Shown here: in pieces, positions 54,819-64,000 of the stretch
Position numbering within the stretch: the first letter of the stretch is position 1
Layout: every line of letters begins with the position of its first letter
NCBI RefSeq assembly: GCF_048266365.1
Contig: NZ_JBLWZP010000004.1
Span: 248,001-312,000 of the forward strand
DNA: 64,000 bases
Origin: Galbibacter sp048266365
GTDB taxonomy: Bacteria; Bacteroidota; Bacteroidia; Flavobacteriales; Flavobacteriaceae
Direction: 5' to 3'
The notes under the pieces: generated by a model
Seen by the model: only the letters and a program-made list of their open reading frames with translations
Told to the model about the DNA's origin: nothing
Database searches by the model: none
Position numbers and translations under genes: made by a program

Positions 54819-55745
54819 ATGAAAGTTACAGTTGTTGGTGCAGGATCGGTAGGTGCAAGCTGCGCCGAGTATATTGCTATTAAAGACTTTGCCTCAGAGG
54901 TGGTTTTACTGGATATTAAAGAAGGATATGCTGAAGGAAAAGCCATGGATTTAATGCAAACCGCATCTTTAAATGGTTTTGACACCAAGATTACAGGAGT
55001 TACCAAAGATTATTCTAAAACTGCAGATACTGATATTGCAGTGATTACTAGTGGTATTCCACGTAAACCAGGTATGACTCGCGAGGAGCTTATCGGAATT
55101 AATGCCGGAATTGTAAAAGAAGTAGCTAATAATTTGATCAATCATTCTCCAAATGTGATCATCATAGTGGTGAGTAACCCAATGGATACCATGACTTATT
55201 TGGTTCATAAAACAACTGGACTTCCAAAAAACAGAATTATTGGAATGGGTGGTGCTTTAGATAGTGCTCGTTTCAAATACAGATTGGCAGAGGCTTTAGG
55301 GGCTCCAATCTCAGATGTTGACGGTATGGTTATCGGTGGTCACAGTGATACAGGAATGATTCCTTTGACACGTTTGGCTACTCGTAATAGCTTACCGGTT
55401 CATAAAATTCTTTCTGAAGAGCGTCTTACTCAAGTAAGTGAAGACACTAAAGTTGGTGGTGCTACACTTACTAAGTTATTAGGAACTTCTGCTTGGTATG
55501 CGCCAGGAGCTGCAGTGTCTGGTTTGGTTCAGGCTATTGCTTGTGATCAGAAGAAAATGTTCCCATGTTCAACTCTTTTAGAAGGAGAGTATGGAATGAC
55601 TGACATCAGTATAGGTGTACCAGTAATTCTAGGTAAAAACGGAATTGAAAGCATTGTTGAGATTGAATTGACTGAGGCCGAAAAAGCTAAAATGGAAGAA
55701 AGTGCTGCAGGTGTTCGTAAAACAAATGGTCTGTTAGAATTGTAG
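54819..55745 (+). CDS. mdh: Malate dehydrogenase
   Basis: This TCA-cycle enzyme oxidises malate to oxaloacetate with NAD+. It is of the LDH-like type: 308 residues from the ATG at 54819 (MKVTVVGAGSVGASCAEYI). The frame is open further up, but a -7 box at 54770-54777 makes the longer start unlikely. The Rossmann loop GAGSVG (7-12), Asp31 in VVLLDIKEG for NAD+ choice, substrate arginines in RKPGMTREEL, and the catalytic His in GGHSDTGM are visible. A terminator follows. Confidence 0.95.
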   Translation: MKVTVVGAGSVGASCAEYIAIKDFASEVVLLDIKEGYAEGKAMDLMQTASLNGFDTKITGVTKDYSKTADTDIAVITSGIPRKPGMTREELIGINAGIVKEVANNLINHSPNVIIIVVSNPMDTMTYLVHKTTGLPKNRIIGMGGALDSARFKYRLAEALGAPISDVDGMVIGGHSDTGMIPLTRLATRNSLPVHKILSEERLTQVSEDTKVGGATLTKLLGTSAWYAPGAAVSGLVQAIACDQKKMFPCSTLLEGEYGMTDISIGVPVILGKNGIESIVEIELTEAEKAKMEESAAGVRKTNGLLEL

Positions 55746-55772
55746 AAATTACCATTCTTTCATAATTTTAAT

Positions 55773-55811
55773 AAAAAGTCCTACGAAGATTAAGCTTTCG
55801 TAGGATTTTTT
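55773..55811 (+). terminator. Terminator of mdh
   Basis: TCCTACGAA (55779-55787) pairs with TTCGTAGGA (55797-55805), flanked by an A-run and a T-run. It lies 30 bases past the mdh stop. Confidence 0.88.
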
Positions 55812-55836
55812 GTGATCTAAATGTTCAAAAAAATAA

Positions 55837-55867
55837 TTGTCAGTTCATATCGTAAACGCTATATTTG
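55837..55867 (+). promoter_or_regulatory. Promoter of secDF
   Basis: TTG at 55837-55839 is followed after 20 bases by TATATTTG at 55860-55867, a full match to the flavobacterial consensus. The secDF start codon is 36 bases on. Confidence 0.65.
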
Positions 55868-55902
55868 TCCGTTTTTATAATTGACCATTAAAATAAATCA
55901 GA

Positions 55903-58884
55903 ATGCAGAATAAAGGACTTGTTAGGCTATTTGCCATTTTGTTCGCTCTTGTAAGTATTTATCAGTTGTCGTTTACCTTTGTTGCAAACAAGGTGGAAGG
56001 AGCAGCTGAGGAGTATGCTTTCAATAAAATCTCAGATCAAGAGGAGGACTACGTAGCGAAGCGTGAGGCCGTGGAATCTAGATACTTGGATTCACTTCAA
56101 AATCAAAAAGTATTTGATCTTGGTTTTACAGATTTTACATTAAAAGAAGTTAAAGAGAAGGAGCTCAACAAAGGTTTAGACCTTAAAGGAGGGATCAATG
56201 TAACACTTCAAGTTTCCGTTAAGGACATATTGAAAGGGTTGGCGAATGATTCAAAAGATCCGATCTTTAATAAAGCTCTAGATCAAGCAGACGAGGCTTC
56301 TAAAAATAGCCAGGATGATTATGTTGATTTATTTTTCCAAGAATTTACAAAATTAAGTAGCGGTACTACAAAGTTGGCCTCTCCTGATATTTTTGCCAAT
56401 AAATTATTGAGTGATGATATCAATTTCCAAATGACCGATGCACAGGTTCAACCAGTGATTCGTAGAAAAATTGATGAATCCATTACTTCTGCCTTTGAGG
56501 TACTGCGTCAGCGTATCGATAAGTTCGGGGTTACCTCTCCCAACATCCAAAGACTTGGAACTTCAGGTCGTATTCTGGTTGAATTGCCAGGTGCTAAAGA
56601 TGTGGATCGAGTTAAAAACCTTTTACAGAGTACTGCTCAATTGGAGTTTTGGGAAACATACAAGGCAGAGGAAGTTAACAGTTTCATGATCGCAGCCAAC
56701 AACAAGCTGATTGATATTCTTGAGGTAAACGACACCACTGCTCAAGAGGAAGAGGAAACAACCTCTGAGATTGATTCCTTACTTTCAGATGCAATACAAG
56801 ATTCAGTTGATATTGCAAGCCAAGTAAACCCATTGTACGACCTTATGGTTAGTGGTGGAATGCAAGGTTCTCCCATTATCGCGCGAGTCGCAATTAAAGA
56901 TACCGCAAAATTCGACCAATATGTGAATATGCCGGAGATTCGCCAGTTATTGCCTGCGAATCTTCAATATGCAGTATTCGCATGGGGAGTGGCTCCTAAA
57001 GATTCACAAGTTCTAGAGTTATATGCTCTTAAAGGAAATCGTGAAAATCAGCCAAACATGAGTGGTGATGTCATTACTGATGCTCAGCAAACTTATGATA
57101 TGGCTGGAAGACCTGCGGTTTCAATGCAAATGAATAACCGTGGAGCTAAAATCTGGGAAGAATTAACAGGAAAAGCTTTTAGAGAAGGTGGTAATATAGC
57201 CATTGTTCTTGATAATGTAGTCTACTCAGCACCTGGAGTTTCTTCAGGTCCTATTGGTGGTGGGAACTCTGAAATCTCAGGTGATTTCAGCCTTAACGAA
57301 GCAAATGACTTAGCGAATGTATTAAGGGCAGGTAAATTACCGGCCTCAGCGGATATTATTCAATCTGCCGTTGTTGGTCCTTCTTTAGGACAGGAAGCGA
57401 TCGACAGCGGGATGTTCTCGTTCTTGGTTGCTATGATCTTAGTTCTTATTTGGATGATTACCTACTATGGAAGAGCAGGATTATTTGCCGATGTAGCCCT
57501 AGTTCTGAATATTGTATTAATATTCGGTATACTTGCAGGACTTGGTGCAGTATTAACCCTTCCCGGTATTGCGGGTATCGTACTTACCATTGGTATGTCG
57601 GTTGATGCGAACGTAATTATATTTGAACGTATTAAAGAAGAACTCCGTGCTGGAAAAGGGCAGGCTCAGGCCATTGCAGATGGTTTTGGAAATGCCTTAT
57701 CATCAATTCTTGATGCGAATATAACTACAGGTTTAACAGCCATTGTATTGTTGATGTTTGGTTCAGGGCCTGTTCAAGGGTTTGCAACTACATTGATCAT
57801 AGGTATTTTAACTTCATTATTTACTGCAATATTCGTTACGCGATTAATGATCGAACGTAACTACTCAAAAAGTAAAAAGAATTTCACATTTACTACATTT
57901 ATTACAGAGAAGCTACCTAAAAATTTGAATATTAATTTCTTAGGAAAACGTAAGATCGCATATATAGTATCTAGTATTTTATTACTAGTTAGTATTGCAA
58001 GCTTGGCAACCAAAGGTCTTGAAGGAGGTGTTGATTTTGTGGGTGGTCGTTCGTATCAAGTACGATTTGTAGATCCAGTGAATCCAACACAAATTGGAGA
58101 AGAGTTAAGTGATGCCTTAGGTAGCACAGAGGTTAAAACTTTTGGTGATGCTAACCAGGTAAAAATCACTACCAAATATAAAGTTGATGTAGAAGGGTCT
58201 GAGGTAGATGATGAAATTCAAGAGATATTATATAATAACTTGGCTAAATATCTGCCGGAAGGTTTTACATACAGTGATTTCACTATCGGTGCAAATTCTT
58301 CACAAATCGGTATTTTGTCTGCTGTAAAAGTAGGGCCTACCATTGCTGATGATATTAAAAAAGATGCAGTTTGGGCAGTACTTGGATCTTTATTAGTTAT
58401 ATTCTTATATATCCTACTTAGATTCCGTAAATGGCAGTTCTCATTAGGTGCCGTTGCCGCACTTGTCCATGATGTCGTTATTGTACTTGGAATCTTCTCG
58501 CTGACATCACATTTGATGCCGTTTAGTATGGAAGTAGATCAGTCCTTTATCGCGGCTATTCTGACTGTTGTTGGTTATTCCATTAACGATACCGTGATTA
58601 TATTTGATAGGATTCGTGAAGAAACTCAGAAGCGAGGCTGGAGAGGATCTGCTATTGTAAATAGTGCTCTCAACAGTACCATAAATAGATCTTTGAATAC
58701 GTCGCTAACTACCTTAGTGGTGCTTATGGCAATCTTTATATTTGGAGGAGAATCTCTTCGTGGATTTATGTTTGCAATGATTGTGGGTATTACCGTTGGT
58801 ACTTATTCTTCATTAATGATTGCTACTCCAATTATGTTCGATAGCACTAAAGATAAGGGTGAGGATAAAACTGTTGATGCATAA
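55903..58884 (+). CDS. secDF: Fused protein-translocase subunit SecDF
   Basis: An RND-type membrane protein that uses the proton gradient to help pull proteins through SecYEG. SecD and SecF, separate in enteric bacteria, are one protein of 993 residues here, which is usual in Bacteroidota. The SecD half has DLKGGINVTL and the TM4 region TIGMSVDANVIIFERIKEEL. The SecF half begins near 700, with GLEGGVDFVGGRSYQVRF and VGYSINDTVIIFDRIREE. About 12 helices are expected. It has its own promoter and terminator. ATG start. Confidence 0.95.
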   Translation: MQNKGLVRLFAILFALVSIYQLSFTFVANKVEGAAEEYAFNKISDQEEDYVAKREAVESRYLDSLQNQKVFDLGFTDFTLKEVKEKELNKGLDLKGGINVTLQVSVKDILKGLANDSKDPIFNKALDQADEASKNSQDDYVDLFFQEFTKLSSGTTKLASPDIFANKLLSDDINFQMTDAQVQPVIRRKIDESITSAFEVLRQRIDKFGVTSPNIQRLGTSGRILVELPGAKDVDRVKNLLQSTAQLEFWETYKAEEVNSFMIAANNKLIDILEVNDTTAQEEEETTSEIDSLLSDAIQDSVDIASQVNPLYDLMVSGGMQGSPIIARVAIKDTAKFDQYVNMPEIRQLLPANLQYAVFAWGVAPKDSQVLELYALKGNRENQPNMSGDVITDAQQTYDMAGRPAVSMQMNNRGAKIWEELTGKAFREGGNIAIVLDNVVYSAPGVSSGPIGGGNSEISGDFSLNEANDLANVLRAGKLPASADIIQSAVVGPSLGQEAIDSGMFSFLVAMILVLIWMITYYGRAGLFADVALVLNIVLIFGILAGLGAVLTLPGIAGIVLTIGMSVDANVIIFERIKEELRAGKGQAQAIADGFGNALSSILDANITTGLTAIVLLMFGSGPVQGFATTLIIGILTSLFTAIFVTRLMIERNYSKSKKNFTFTTFITEKLPKNLNINFLGKRKIAYIVSSILLLVSIASLATKGLEGGVDFVGGRSYQVRFVDPVNPTQIGEELSDALGSTEVKTFGDANQVKITTKYKVDVEGSEVDDEIQEILYNNLAKYLPEGFTYSDFTIGANSSQIGILSAVKVGPTIADDIKKDAVWAVLGSLLVIFLYILLRFRKWQFSLGAVAALVHDVVIVLGIFSLTSHLMPFSMEVDQSFIAAILTVVGYSINDTVIIFDRIREETQKRGWRGSAIVNSALNSTINRSLNTSLTTLVVLMAIFIFGGESLRGFMFAMIVGITVGTYSSLMIATPIMFDSTKDKGEDKTVDA

Positions 58885-58950
58885 TACAACAATTAATGGA
58901 TGTGGTTGTTTTCAAATCGCATTTACATTCAAAACATAATAGAATATTAT

Positions 58951-58988
58951 AAAAAAGGAACTGTCGATGAGGCAGTTCCTTTTTTTTT
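58951..58988 (+). terminator. Terminator of secDF
   Basis: AGGAACTG (58956-58963) pairs with CAGTTCCT (58973-58980); an A-run precedes and nine T residues end the structure. It lies 66 bases past the secDF stop codon. Confidence 0.9.
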
Positions 58989-59180
58989 ATAAGCACGATC
59001 GTTCATGTTTTAAGTATGCATACTACTTTTTTAATGCCGTTGGAATAGGTTTAGAACTAACTTTTCCTAACAAATCTTTGTGTTGACTGCCTATTATTTA
59101 TACCCTAGAATGCTCGTTCAGATAAATATATTACGTAGTTTTACCTCAATAATAAGTTCTTTACATAGGAATCAGTCTAG

Positions 59181-59328
59181 TAAGGTTTGGGTTAAACCAA
59201 CTAAGAGGGAATTGTGTGAAAATCACAAGCTGTCGCGCAACTGTAAGTAACCAAAAGAGTTTTTACAATATCACCCACTGTCCATGGATGGGAAGGGCGT
59301 AAAAATGTTACAAGTCAGGAGACCTACC
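59181..59328 (+). promoter_or_regulatory. Cobalamin (B12) riboswitch controlling metE
   Basis: The leader shows the core parts of a B12 aptamer in order: GTGTGAAAATCAC (59214-59226), CGCGCAACTGTAAG (59234-59247) and the B12 box AAGTCAGGAGACCTACC (59312-59328). It lies about 160 bases before metE, the cobalamin-independent methionine synthase, a classic target that is shut off when B12 is present. The outer aptamer boundaries are approximate. Confidence 0.92.
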
Positions 59329-59425
59329 ACTACTAAAATGATAATGCTTTCGCGATTTGAAGCTGTGTCAAGTATTGATGGTAAACGCCTTAATCTAAAG
59401 GTGTGTTTTACTATTGGTATATGTT

Positions 59426-59477
59426 TTAAATCAGTCAGCATCTATGTTTTGAATCAAGATATGTTTAACTGATTTAA
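59426..59477 (+). promoter_or_regulatory. Inverted repeat between riboswitch and metE start
   Basis: TTAAATCAGT (59426-59435) is complementary to ACTGATTTAA (59468-59477), leaving a 32-base loop. The stem ends nine bases before the metE ATG. No T-run follows, so it may form part of a switch that hides the ribosome-binding region. That role is inferred. Confidence 0.45.
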
Positions 59478-59486
59478 TTCACACAA

Positions 59487-61802
59487 ATGATTACACACAA
59501 TCTAGGGTATCCGCGTATTGGTACCAAGAGAGCATTGAAGTTTGCTTTGGAGGATTATTGGTCTGGGAAAATTTCCGCCGACAACTTGCTTCAACAGGCC
59601 AAAGAACTCCGAAAAGAGCATTGGTTAGTGCAACAACAAAATGGGATTCAGCTCATTCCCACCAACGACTTTTCTTTATATGACCAAGTTTTGGACCTTA
59701 GTTTCACACTTGGTGCTATTCCGGAGCGATATACTGAAAAGTATAGTTTAAAAAATCGAGATCTGGATCTTTACTTCGCTATGGCGAGGGGCGTCCAACA
59801 GCAGGAGGTTGATATTATCGCTATGGAAATGACTAAGTGGTTCGATACTAACTATCATTATATCGTACCTGAATTTCATAAAGCACAATGCTTTGAGTTA
59901 CATTCAGATAAAATACTATCTGAACTTAAGGAGGCTTTAGACTTAGGAATTACCCCGAAGCCGGTACTTATCGGTCCAATCTCATATTTGCTTCTAGGTA
60001 AAGAAAAACAATCTGACTTTGATCGATTGGATCTGCTTGAACAACTTCTACCAGTATACATTGAACTGTTGCAAAAAATTAAAGAGGCTGGTGCAGAGTG
60101 GGTTCAAATTGATGAACCATTTTTGGTCATGGATGTTGCAGAAGACTTAAAGAATCTTTATTTAGAGGTATTCGGTAAAATTGCCAAGGAGATTCCTGAT
60201 TTAAAGCTAATCTTAGCGACTTATTTTGGAGATCTGGGCGTTAGTGCTTCATGGGTTGCCAAACTGCCTGTAGACACTTTGCACATTGATTTGGTTCGTG
60301 GTAGAGACGGCTTCGATCAAGTATTAGGATCCTTGGGTAAGAAAATCAATCTTTCACTAGGGATTGTTGATGGACGAAACGTCTGGAAGAATGATTATGA
60401 GGATTCTCTACAACTTATAGTAAAAGCAATTGATGTTCTTGGAGTTTCCAGAGTGAAATTGGCACCTTCCTGTTCTCTGTTGCACGTGCCTTTCGACTTA
60501 GACCATGAAAATCAAACGACAAGTCTACCGAGTGAAGTTAAAAGCTGGTTGGCCTTTGCCAAACAAAAAATAAAGGAAGTGGTACAACTTTGCGAACTAG
60601 CAGCAGCTCAGTCTGAAGACTTAAGTGTTTTGCATCAGAATAAAGCGGTAATGGAGTGTAAAAAGCATTCTAAGTTAATCCATAAACAAGATGTGAAATT
60701 AGCGGTTGACAGTATTTCTGCAACCGATGATGTTCGTACTAGCGAATTTGAAAGGCGGCAACAGCTGCAAAAGCAGCATCTGAAACTTCCATTATTTCCA
60801 ACCACTACAATTGGTTCATTTCCACAGACCTCTGAAATTCGTTCCTTACGTTCTAAGTTTAAAAAGGCAAGTATAAGCCAGCAAGAGTATGATTTAAAAA
60901 TTAGTCAGGTAATTAAGCAGGCCATTCTCTGGCAAGAACAAATAGGTTTGGACGTCCTAGTTCATGGCGAATTTGAGCGTAATGATATGGTGGAGTATTT
61001 CGGTGAACAATTGGCAGGATTTGCTTTTACCAAATTCGGATGGGTTCAAAGTTACGGTTCCAGAGCGGTTAAGCCTCCCATAATCTATGGCGATGTACAG
61101 CGACCACATCCAATGACTGTGAAATGGACAGCTTATGCTCAAAGTCTTACAGGGCTTCCAGTAAAGGGTATGTTGACTGGCCCTGTTACTATTTTACAGT
61201 GGTCTTTTGTGCGTAATGATCAATCCCGTGAAACAACCACTAACCAAATCGCATTGGCTATTAGTGAGGAAGTGCAGGATTTAGAAAAAGCCGGAATTAA
61301 AATTATTCAAATTGATGAGCCTGCCATTCGTGAAGGCTTACCGCTTCGAAAAGGTGATTGGGAGTCGTATTTAGACTGGGCGATAAAAGCCTTTAGAATA
61401 AGTGCTTCCAAAGTGAGTGATAGCACACAGATACACACCCATATGTGTTATTCAGAATTTAACGATATCATTAAGCACATTGCAGCCATGGATGCTGATG
61501 TTATAACCATAGAAACTTCTCGCTCTCAAATGGAGTTACTAGAGGCCTTTGTTGATTTTAAATATCCAAACGAAATTGGCCCCGGCGTTTATGATATACA
61601 TTCCCCCAGGGTACCAACACAACTAGAAATGACAAGTCTGCTTGAGACCGCGGCTAGTTTAATACCTCATGATAATTTATGGGTTAATCCTGATTGTGGT
61701 TTGAAAACCAGAGGTTGGGAGGAAACAAAAAGTGCCTTAATAAAAATGGTGAATTCAGCGAAGGCGCTTCGTGAGAATTATCAAATTACTGTTGTTAATT
61801 AA
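59487..61802 (+). CDS. metE: Cobalamin-independent methionine synthase MetE
   Basis: MetE transfers the methyl group of methyl-tetrahydrofolate-polyglutamate to homocysteine. It is a double-barrel zinc enzyme of 771 residues. The N-terminal stretch is LGYPRIGTKRALKFALE. In the C-terminal barrel the pattern IQIDEPAIREGLPLR, the zinc ligands His and Cys in THMCYSEF and the third Cys in NPDCGLKTRGWEET can be seen. The B12 riboswitch in its leader means it is used when cobalamin is scarce. ATG start. Confidence 0.96.
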   Translation: MITHNLGYPRIGTKRALKFALEDYWSGKISADNLLQQAKELRKEHWLVQQQNGIQLIPTNDFSLYDQVLDLSFTLGAIPERYTEKYSLKNRDLDLYFAMARGVQQQEVDIIAMEMTKWFDTNYHYIVPEFHKAQCFELHSDKILSELKEALDLGITPKPVLIGPISYLLLGKEKQSDFDRLDLLEQLLPVYIELLQKIKEAGAEWVQIDEPFLVMDVAEDLKNLYLEVFGKIAKEIPDLKLILATYFGDLGVSASWVAKLPVDTLHIDLVRGRDGFDQVLGSLGKKINLSLGIVDGRNVWKNDYEDSLQLIVKAIDVLGVSRVKLAPSCSLLHVPFDLDHENQTTSLPSEVKSWLAFAKQKIKEVVQLCELAAAQSEDLSVLHQNKAVMECKKHSKLIHKQDVKLAVDSISATDDVRTSEFERRQQLQKQHLKLPLFPTTTIGSFPQTSEIRSLRSKFKKASISQQEYDLKISQVIKQAILWQEQIGLDVLVHGEFERNDMVEYFGEQLAGFAFTKFGWVQSYGSRAVKPPIIYGDVQRPHPMTVKWTAYAQSLTGLPVKGMLTGPVTILQWSFVRNDQSRETTTNQIALAISEEVQDLEKAGIKIIQIDEPAIREGLPLRKGDWESYLDWAIKAFRISASKVSDSTQIHTHMCYSEFNDIIKHIAAMDADVITIETSRSQMELLEAFVDFKYPNEIGPGVYDIHSPRVPTQLEMTSLLETAASLIPHDNLWVNPDCGLKTRGWEETKSALIKMVNSAKALRENYQITVVN

Positions 61803-61820
61803 TGCCATGAGTTGAAGCAT

Positions 61821-61854
61821 AAAAAAAGGAGCTGTGTTTTAAATACAGCTCCTT
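61821..61854 (-). terminator. Terminator of the lgt-DUF192 transcript
   Basis: AAGGAGCTGT (61826-61835) and ACAGCTCCTT (61845-61854) form a perfect 10-bp stem. On the minus strand it is followed by a run of seven T residues (plus-strand A-run 61821-61827). It also lies just past metE and may serve both convergent transcripts. Confidence 0.82.
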
Positions 61855-61896
61855 ATATAGATAAACTAAATGTTTTATAGCCACTAGATTGTAGGC

Positions 61897-62388
61897 TTAT
61901 TCTGTTGTAAATTCAATGCGGTCCCCATCCTGAAGCTTCCATAGCTCAATCATTCCAGCGTTAAGTTCCAGTACATATTTAGCAGGGCCCTTTGAAAGTA
62001 GGGATTCCTCTGACATTGGTGTTGCGTTTTCAATACTGCTAATAATAACGTTGTCGCTGTTAATAAATAAGAGGTCTAGTGGAATAGTGGTGTTTTTCAT
62101 AAAGAAAGAACGCGGTTGCTCGTCATCAAAAACGAAAAGCATCCCTTGAGTTTTTTCCATAGTTGTTCTGTACATCAAGCCAGTTTCTCTCTCATAGGCA
62201 TTGTCGGCTATTTCAATGTCGATTTTACCTACTTTAAGTGAATCCCCTTTAAGGATTTTCAATTCACCTTCCTTTTTAAAACTAATTTCCGTAGGCTTGA
62301 TATCTTTTTTAGTTTGTGTTTGACAACTGATTAAAGCCATACAAAAAAGAAGTATGAGTACTAAAGTTTTGACTATAAAGTTGATCAT
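61897..62388 (-). CDS. DUF192 family lipoprotein
   Basis: A small envelope lipoprotein of 163 residues with lipobox LISCQTQTK (Cys22). The DUF192 domain (about 48-160) shows ERETGLMYRTTM, GMLFVFDDEQPRSFFMKNT and YVLELNAG. The function of the family is not established. Its start overlaps the lgt stop by four bases (ATGA on the minus strand), so both are made from one transcript. ATG start. Confidence 0.88.
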   Translation of the reverse strand: MINFIVKTLVLILLFCMALISCQTQTKKDIKPTEISFKKEGELKILKGDSLKVGKIDIEIADNAYERETGLMYRTTMEKTQGMLFVFDDEQPRSFFMKNTTIPLDLLFINSDNVIISSIENATPMSEESLLSKGPAKYVLELNAGMIELWKLQDGDRIEFTTE

Positions 62389-63224
62389 TTCGCTACTGTT
62401 GAAGGTGTTGTTTTTGATGCTCTAAACATAAAGTAGATTCCAACAAGAATAAAAGGAATACTAAGCCACTGTCCTGTGGAGAGCAATCCGAGCTCACTTT
62501 CAAATCCACCTTGTGATTTTTTATAAAATTCTGCAATAAATCGAACCGTCCATAAAAGCACTAAAAAGAGTCCGAAGAGATAACCAGACTTAGTGCTCTT
62601 GTCTGTTTTCCAATAGAAATACCAAAGGATTATAAAAACGAGTAAATAACCTGCAGCTTCGTACAGCTGTGCAGGGTGCCTTGGGAAGGATTCACCTAAC
62701 TGGGTGAAGACCACTCCGTAATCTGAATTGGTAGGTTTACCAATGATTTCAGAATTGAAAAAGTTTCCGAATCTGACAAATACCCCTCCTATAGCCACAG
62801 GGATCACTATGCGATCCAATATCCAAAGAATGGGCTTGTGAAGTACCTTTTTACTGTAATAATACATGGCAATGATGATAGCTATAGCTGCACCATGACT
62901 AGCTAGTCCTCTAAATCCTGTAAATTCAAACTCTGGTGAAAATTTAACCGGGAGAATAATGCTCAATGGGTCTGTGATAAACACGCTAGGTTCATAGAAA
63001 AGAAAATGACCTAATCGCGCCCCGATTAAGGTTGCCAATACGGTATAAATAAATAAAGAATCAAGGGCTTCTTCAGATTGATTTTCTTTTTTGTAAATCT
63101 TTTTCATGATAAACCACCCTAATGAAAAAGCGATCACAAACATCAAACTGTAGTACCGAAGTTGAAAGAACCCTAAGTCAAGTAATACCTGATCTGGATT
63201 CCATGTAAAACTCAATAAATGCAT
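62385..63224 (-). CDS. lgt: Prolipoprotein diacylglyceryl transferase Lgt
   Basis: This inner-membrane enzyme attaches diacylglycerol to the lipobox cysteine of prolipoproteins, including the many lipoproteins in this window. The 279-residue protein has about seven helices. The family signature is near the middle (VRFGNFFNSEIIGKPT), with the conserved RGLASHGAAIAI before it and FPRHPAQLYEA after. ATG start; first gene of a pair with the DUF192 lipoprotein. Confidence 0.95.
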   Translation of the reverse strand: MHLLSFTWNPDQVLLDLGFFQLRYYSLMFVIAFSLGWFIMKKIYKKENQSEEALDSLFIYTVLATLIGARLGHFLFYEPSVFITDPLSIILPVKFSPEFEFTGFRGLASHGAAIAIIIAMYYYSKKVLHKPILWILDRIVIPVAIGGVFVRFGNFFNSEIIGKPTNSDYGVVFTQLGESFPRHPAQLYEAAGYLLVFIILWYFYWKTDKSTKSGYLFGLFLVLLWTVRFIAEFYKKSQGGFESELGLLSTGQWLSIPFILVGIYFMFRASKTTPSTVAK

Positions 63225-63462
63225 TTGTTTTATTTTAATACCTGGTAAATATAATCATAAAGTTTATAGTGACCTTACTGAGGATAAATAAACTTATGAC
63301 TGTTGTTTAAGTACTAAAATCTTAAGGATACAAAGGTTCGAGTGCTGCTCGGTTATACTGCGATGTTTCAGCAATTCAATTCAACAAGTTTTTAGGTGTT
63401 TAATCGTTTGCTTTCAGATAATTAGTATAGGAATAGTAGCTTTAATTTTAAACCTCGACTTC

Positions 63463-64000
63463 ATGCTGTTCAATTCGTTCGATTTTCTATTTTTCTTTCC
63501 GATTGCAGTGCTGGTTTTTTACCTTTTAAAACACCGTTATCGCTGGATGTGGTTGTTGTTCTGCAGCTATTTCTTCTATATGTATCTTGAGCCCATGATA
63601 CTGCTGTTATTATGGACATCAACGATTGTCGATTATTACTGCGGTCTAAAAATGGATCAACATGATGAAATTAAAATTCGAAGGCGGTATTTATACTTAA
63701 GTATAGTCACCAATCTCGGCTTGTTATTCTTTTTTAAATACTTTGTCTTTTTTACTGTAAATGCCGCGGAAATCCTTGAATTTTTTGGAATTCAACTTGT
63801 AGATTCGGTAGGAGCACAGCATTCTGATTATGTAAAGATCTTGCTGCCGATCGGAATAAGTTTTTATACTTTTCAAACCTTGAGTTACAGCATTGATGTG
63901 TATAAGAGAGAGATTCCTGCGGAGCGACACTTGGGAAAGTACGCCCTCTTTGTTTCCTTTTTCCCTCAACTTGTTGCAGGACCGATAGAAAGGACCAAAA
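63463..64000 (+). CDS. MBOAT family O-acyltransferase (AlgI-like), 5' part
   Basis: The frame opens with ATG at 63463 and runs off the window, giving 179 residues. It starts MLFNSFDFLFFFPIAVLVFY and contains several hydrophobic helices, LLPIGISFYTFQTLSYSIDV and FFPQLVAGPIERTK. These are hallmarks of the AlgI/DltB branch of membrane-bound O-acyltransferases, which acetylate extracellular polysaccharides or cell-wall polymers. The catalytic histidine lies beyond the edge. The substrate cannot be given from this part. Confidence 0.88.
   Translation, partial: MLFNSFDFLFFFPIAVLVFYLLKHRYRWMWLLFCSYFFYMYLEPMILLLLWTSTIVDYYCGLKMDQHDEIKIRRRYLYLSIVTNLGLLFFFKYFVFFTVNAAEILEFFGIQLVDSVGAQHSDYVKILLPIGISFYTFQTLSYSIDVYKREIPAERHLGKYALFVSFFPQLVAGPIERTK

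Noticed and set aside
59284..59472. A 62-codon frame between the B12 box and metE
   Set aside because: It begins inside the riboswitch and has no similarity or codon pattern to support translation.

Overview
The window is a chromosomal segment from a member of the Bacteroidota, very probably family Flavobacteriaceae. The evidence is the gliding-motility pair gldB-gldC, a SusC/SusD pair, fused SecDF, an FtsZ with a very long tail, and promoters of the Bacteroidota form (TTG, about 20 bases, TAnnTTTG) with little sign of Shine-Dalgarno sequences. The MurE motif DNPR predicts meso-diaminopimelate peptidoglycan.

Layout. Bases 1-11700 hold housekeeping genes: the end of an outer-membrane barrel protein, soluble (ppa) and membrane (hppA) pyrophosphatases, a TnpB-type transposon relic, a SulP transporter, a lipoprotein, an atypical LuxR-type response regulator, nadE, gldB-gldC, engB and an alpha/beta hydrolase. 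Bases 11840-27520 are a complete dcw division and cell-wall cluster, mraZ-rsmH-ftsL-ftsI-murE-mraY-murD-ftsW-murG-murC-ftsQ-ftsA-ftsZ. Its genes are tightly packed, and it is headed by four 10-bp MraZ-type operator repeats. yqeY and tRNA-Arg(TCG) follow.

Bases 28100-42200 look more accessory, with AT-rich gaps and gene relics. They hold a MarR regulator with a 46-bp palindromic operator and an MFS exporter, three consecutive DEAD-box RNA helicases, a DUF1853 gene, a ThiE-like gene, a one-domain helicase-like protein, a cold-shock-domain protein, a YdjM-like membrane protein, a two-module cupredoxin-like lipoprotein, a GIY-YIG protein without an ATG start, and an OmpA-domain fragment. The helicases, helicase-like protein and cold-shock protein suggest RNA remodelling, perhaps in the cold.

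Bases 42183-51700 contain a PAP2 phosphatase and a small polysaccharide-utilisation locus. GH43 glycosidase and SGNH acetylesterase genes are divergent from susC-susD, with a LacI-type operator between them and a similar site upstream of PAP2. The set fits an acetylated hemicellulose such as xylan. Bases 51900-64000 return to core functions: a catalytic/non-catalytic M16 peptidase pair, malate dehydrogenase, SecDF, metE under a cobalamin riboswitch, a DUF192 lipoprotein with lgt, and the start of an MBOAT acyltransferase.

I found no CRISPR array, prophage, rRNA or intact insertion sequence. No wholly new system stands out. The best leads are the response regulator with Glu at the phospho-acceptor position, the relocated pump glutamate in HppA, the helicase/cold-shock cluster, the MarR palindrome and the paired LacI-type sites.
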